6,095 nucleotides of DNA from Ruminococcaceae bacterium UBA1227 (GTDB taxonomy: Bacteria; Bacillota; Clostridia; Oscillospirales; Acutalibacteraceae), in NCBI GenBank assembly GCA_002309175.1, contig DBWX01000019.1:1-6095 (forward strand), read 5' to 3'. The notes beneath the pieces were generated by a model, which ran no database searches, was not told the origin of the DNA, and was given only the letters and a program-made list of their open reading frames with translations. Position numbers and translations under genes: made by a program. Below are positions 4,735-6,095 of the stretch, one piece after another; position 1 is the first letter of the stretch, and each line of letters starts with the position of its first letter.

Positions 4735-6095
4735 ATGGAATGGACAGGACTTAACGAACTTCGCGAGAAGTATCTGAGCTTCTTTGAGAGCAAAGGCCAC
4801 CTGAGGCTGCCGAGCTTTTCGCTCATACCTCAGGGCGACAAGAGCCTTCTTCTCATAAACTCAGGTATGGCACCGATGAAGAAATACTTCACCGGTGAGG
4901 TCACACCGCCGAGAAACCGTGTCACCACATGTCAGAAGTGTATCAGAACACCCGACATAGAGAGCGTAGGCCATACCGCGCGTCACGGCACATACTTTGA
5001 GATGCTCGGCAACTTCTCTTTCGGAGATTATTTCAAACATGAGGCATGCGCATGGTCCTGGGAATTCCTGACTGAGGTGCTTGCAATTCCCGCCGACAGA
5101 CTCTACGCCAGCATCTACCTTGATGATGACGAGGCATATGATATCTGGGTCAATGAAGTCGGCGTGGATCCCTCACACATTGTCAGACTCGGCAAAGAGG
5201 ACAACTTCTGGGAGCACGGCGCAGGCCCCTGCGGACCCTGTTCTGAGATATACTTTGACCGCGGCGAGAAGTACGGCTGCGGCAAACCCGACTGCGCCGT
5301 CGGCTGCGACTGCGACAGGTATATGGAAGTCTGGAACAACGTCTTCTCACAGTTTAACAATGACGGCGAGGGTAATTACACCGAGCTCGCCACAAAGAAC
5401 ATAGATACGGGCATGGGCCTTGAAAGACTCGCCTGCGTAATGCAGGACGTCGACAATATTTTCGAGGTCGACACAGTTCAGAATATTATGGGCAAGGTCT
5501 CCGAGATTGCGGGCGTGAAGTACAAGGAGGACGAAAAGTCCGACATCTCCCTCCGCGTAATCACGGACCATATCCGCTCGACCACTTTCATGGTCGGTGA
5601 CGGAGTCATGCCTTCGAATGAAGGCCGCGGATATGTCCTCCGCAGACTCCTCAGAAGAGCTGCCCGTCACGGCAGACTTCTCGGTATCGACCATACCTTC
5701 CTCTGCGATGTAGCTGAGGTTGTAATAGCAGAGAACAAGGAAGCATATCCCAACCTCGTCGAGAAGCATGACTTCATCATGAAGGTCATCGGCGCCGAGG
5801 AGGAGAACTTCAACAGAACAATAGACACCGGAACACAGATGCTGACCGAACTCATTGAGAACGCGAAGTCAAAGGTGCTCTCCGGTGAGGACGCTTTCAA
5901 ACTCCAGGATACCTTCGGTTTCCCGATTGACCTGACAAAGGAGATGCTCGAAGAGCACGGCATGACAGTTGACGAGGCCCGCTTCAAGGAACTCCTCGGC
6001 GAGCAGAAGCAGCGCGCGAAAGCGGACGCTGCCGCCAAGTCGGTCGCCGAGGCCTGGAAGGGCAATGCCGATGTCACAAAGGGCTTTGCCGAGAC
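4735..6095 (+). CDS. alaS: Alanyl-tRNA synthetase (N-terminal part, cut by window edge)
   Basis: Class II aminoacyl-tRNA synthetase that charges tRNA-Ala in the cytosol. The window holds 453 complete residues of a protein usually about 870-880 long. The visible part is the catalytic domain, the tRNA-recognition domain and the beginning of the next region. The editing and C-Ala domains lie beyond the edge. Markers include INSGMAPMKKYF (41-52), motif 2 around RNRVTTCQKCIRTPDIE (60-76) to GNFSFGDYFK (92-101), GPCGPCSE (164-171) and motif 3 with D224-T-G-M-G-L-E-R231. RGYVLRRLLRRAARHG of the tRNA-binding region follows. A Cys-rich insert (C182, C187, C191, C193) before EVWNNVF is of the clostridial type and might bind metal. 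The ATG is fixed by AAAGGAG 10 nt upstream. The gene begins 1 bp after the rfbD stop, with no promoter, terminator or T-box leader between them. Confidence 0.97.
   Translation, partial: MEWTGLNELREKYLSFFESKGHLRLPSFSLIPQGDKSLLLINSGMAPMKKYFTGEVTPPRNRVTTCQKCIRTPDIESVGHTARHGTYFEMLGNFSFGDYFKHEACAWSWEFLTEVLAIPADRLYASIYLDDDEAYDIWVNEVGVDPSHIVRLGKEDNFWEHGAGPCGPCSEIYFDRGEKYGCGKPDCAVGCDCDRYMEVWNNVFSQFNNDGEGNYTELATKNIDTGMGLERLACVMQDVDNIFEVDTVQNIMGKVSEIAGVKYKEDEKSDISLRVITDHIRSTTFMVGDGVMPSNEGRGYVLRRLLRRAARHGRLLGIDHTFLCDVAEVVIAENKEAYPNLVEKHDFIMKVIGAEEENFNRTIDTGTQMLTELIENAKSKVLSGEDAFKLQDTFGFPIDLTKEMLEEHGMTVDEARFKELLGEQKQRAKADAAAKSVAEAWKGNADVTKGFAE

Noticed and set aside
5081..6077. Open frames over alaS on both strands, the longest 140 codons on the minus strand
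   Set aside because: They overlap the strongly conserved AlaS frame and show no independent motifs or start signals.
1..6095. Mobile element, CRISPR array, prophage or defence system
   Set aside because: No repeats of suitable length, integrase, transposase or nuclease genes are seen. All genes share similar composition and are core metabolic types.

Overview
The window looks like a stretch of a Clostridia (Firmicutes) chromosome with fairly balanced GC. The main pointers are a clostridial-type AlaS with a Cys-rich insert in its catalytic domain, a COG2509 flavoprotein of the kind common in Clostridia and Bacteroidetes, and strong AAGGAG-type ribosome binding sites. The genus cannot be told from this sequence. 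Nothing suggests plasmid, phage or transposon DNA. I see no RNA genes, CRISPR array, insertion sequence or terminator.

Layout: five protein genes cover almost everything and form two divergent operons. Leftward from about position 2190 run two FAD-dependent oxidoreductases. The first is a complete BaiN/HI0933-family (COG2081) protein. The second is a COG2509 protein whose start overlaps the first gene's stop by 8 bases and whose C-terminus is cut by the left edge. Rightward from about 2326 run a fused rfbA-rfbC gene, rfbD (ATGA overlap) and alaS (1 bp after rfbD, cut by the right edge). The only intergenic gap, 2191-2325, holds a good sigma-A type promoter for the right operon and a weaker overlapping promoter for the left operon.

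How the genes work together: the fusion protein and RfbD supply three of the four steps from glucose-1-phosphate to dTDP-L-rhamnose. These are thymidylyl transfer (RfbA), 3,5-epimerisation (RfbC) and 4-keto reduction (RfbD). The 4,6-dehydratase RfbB is absent here and must be encoded elsewhere. The product normally feeds cell-surface polysaccharide synthesis. alaS appears to be read from the same transcript, with no room for a T-box leader of its own. The roles of the two flavoproteins are unknown.

The points most worth a second look are the RfbA-RfbC fusion, a possible internal start that would release free RfbC, the coupling of alaS to rhamnose genes, and the compact divergent promoter region. 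I do not see an undescribed defence or mobile system; the window is mostly ordinary core metabolism in an unusual arrangement.
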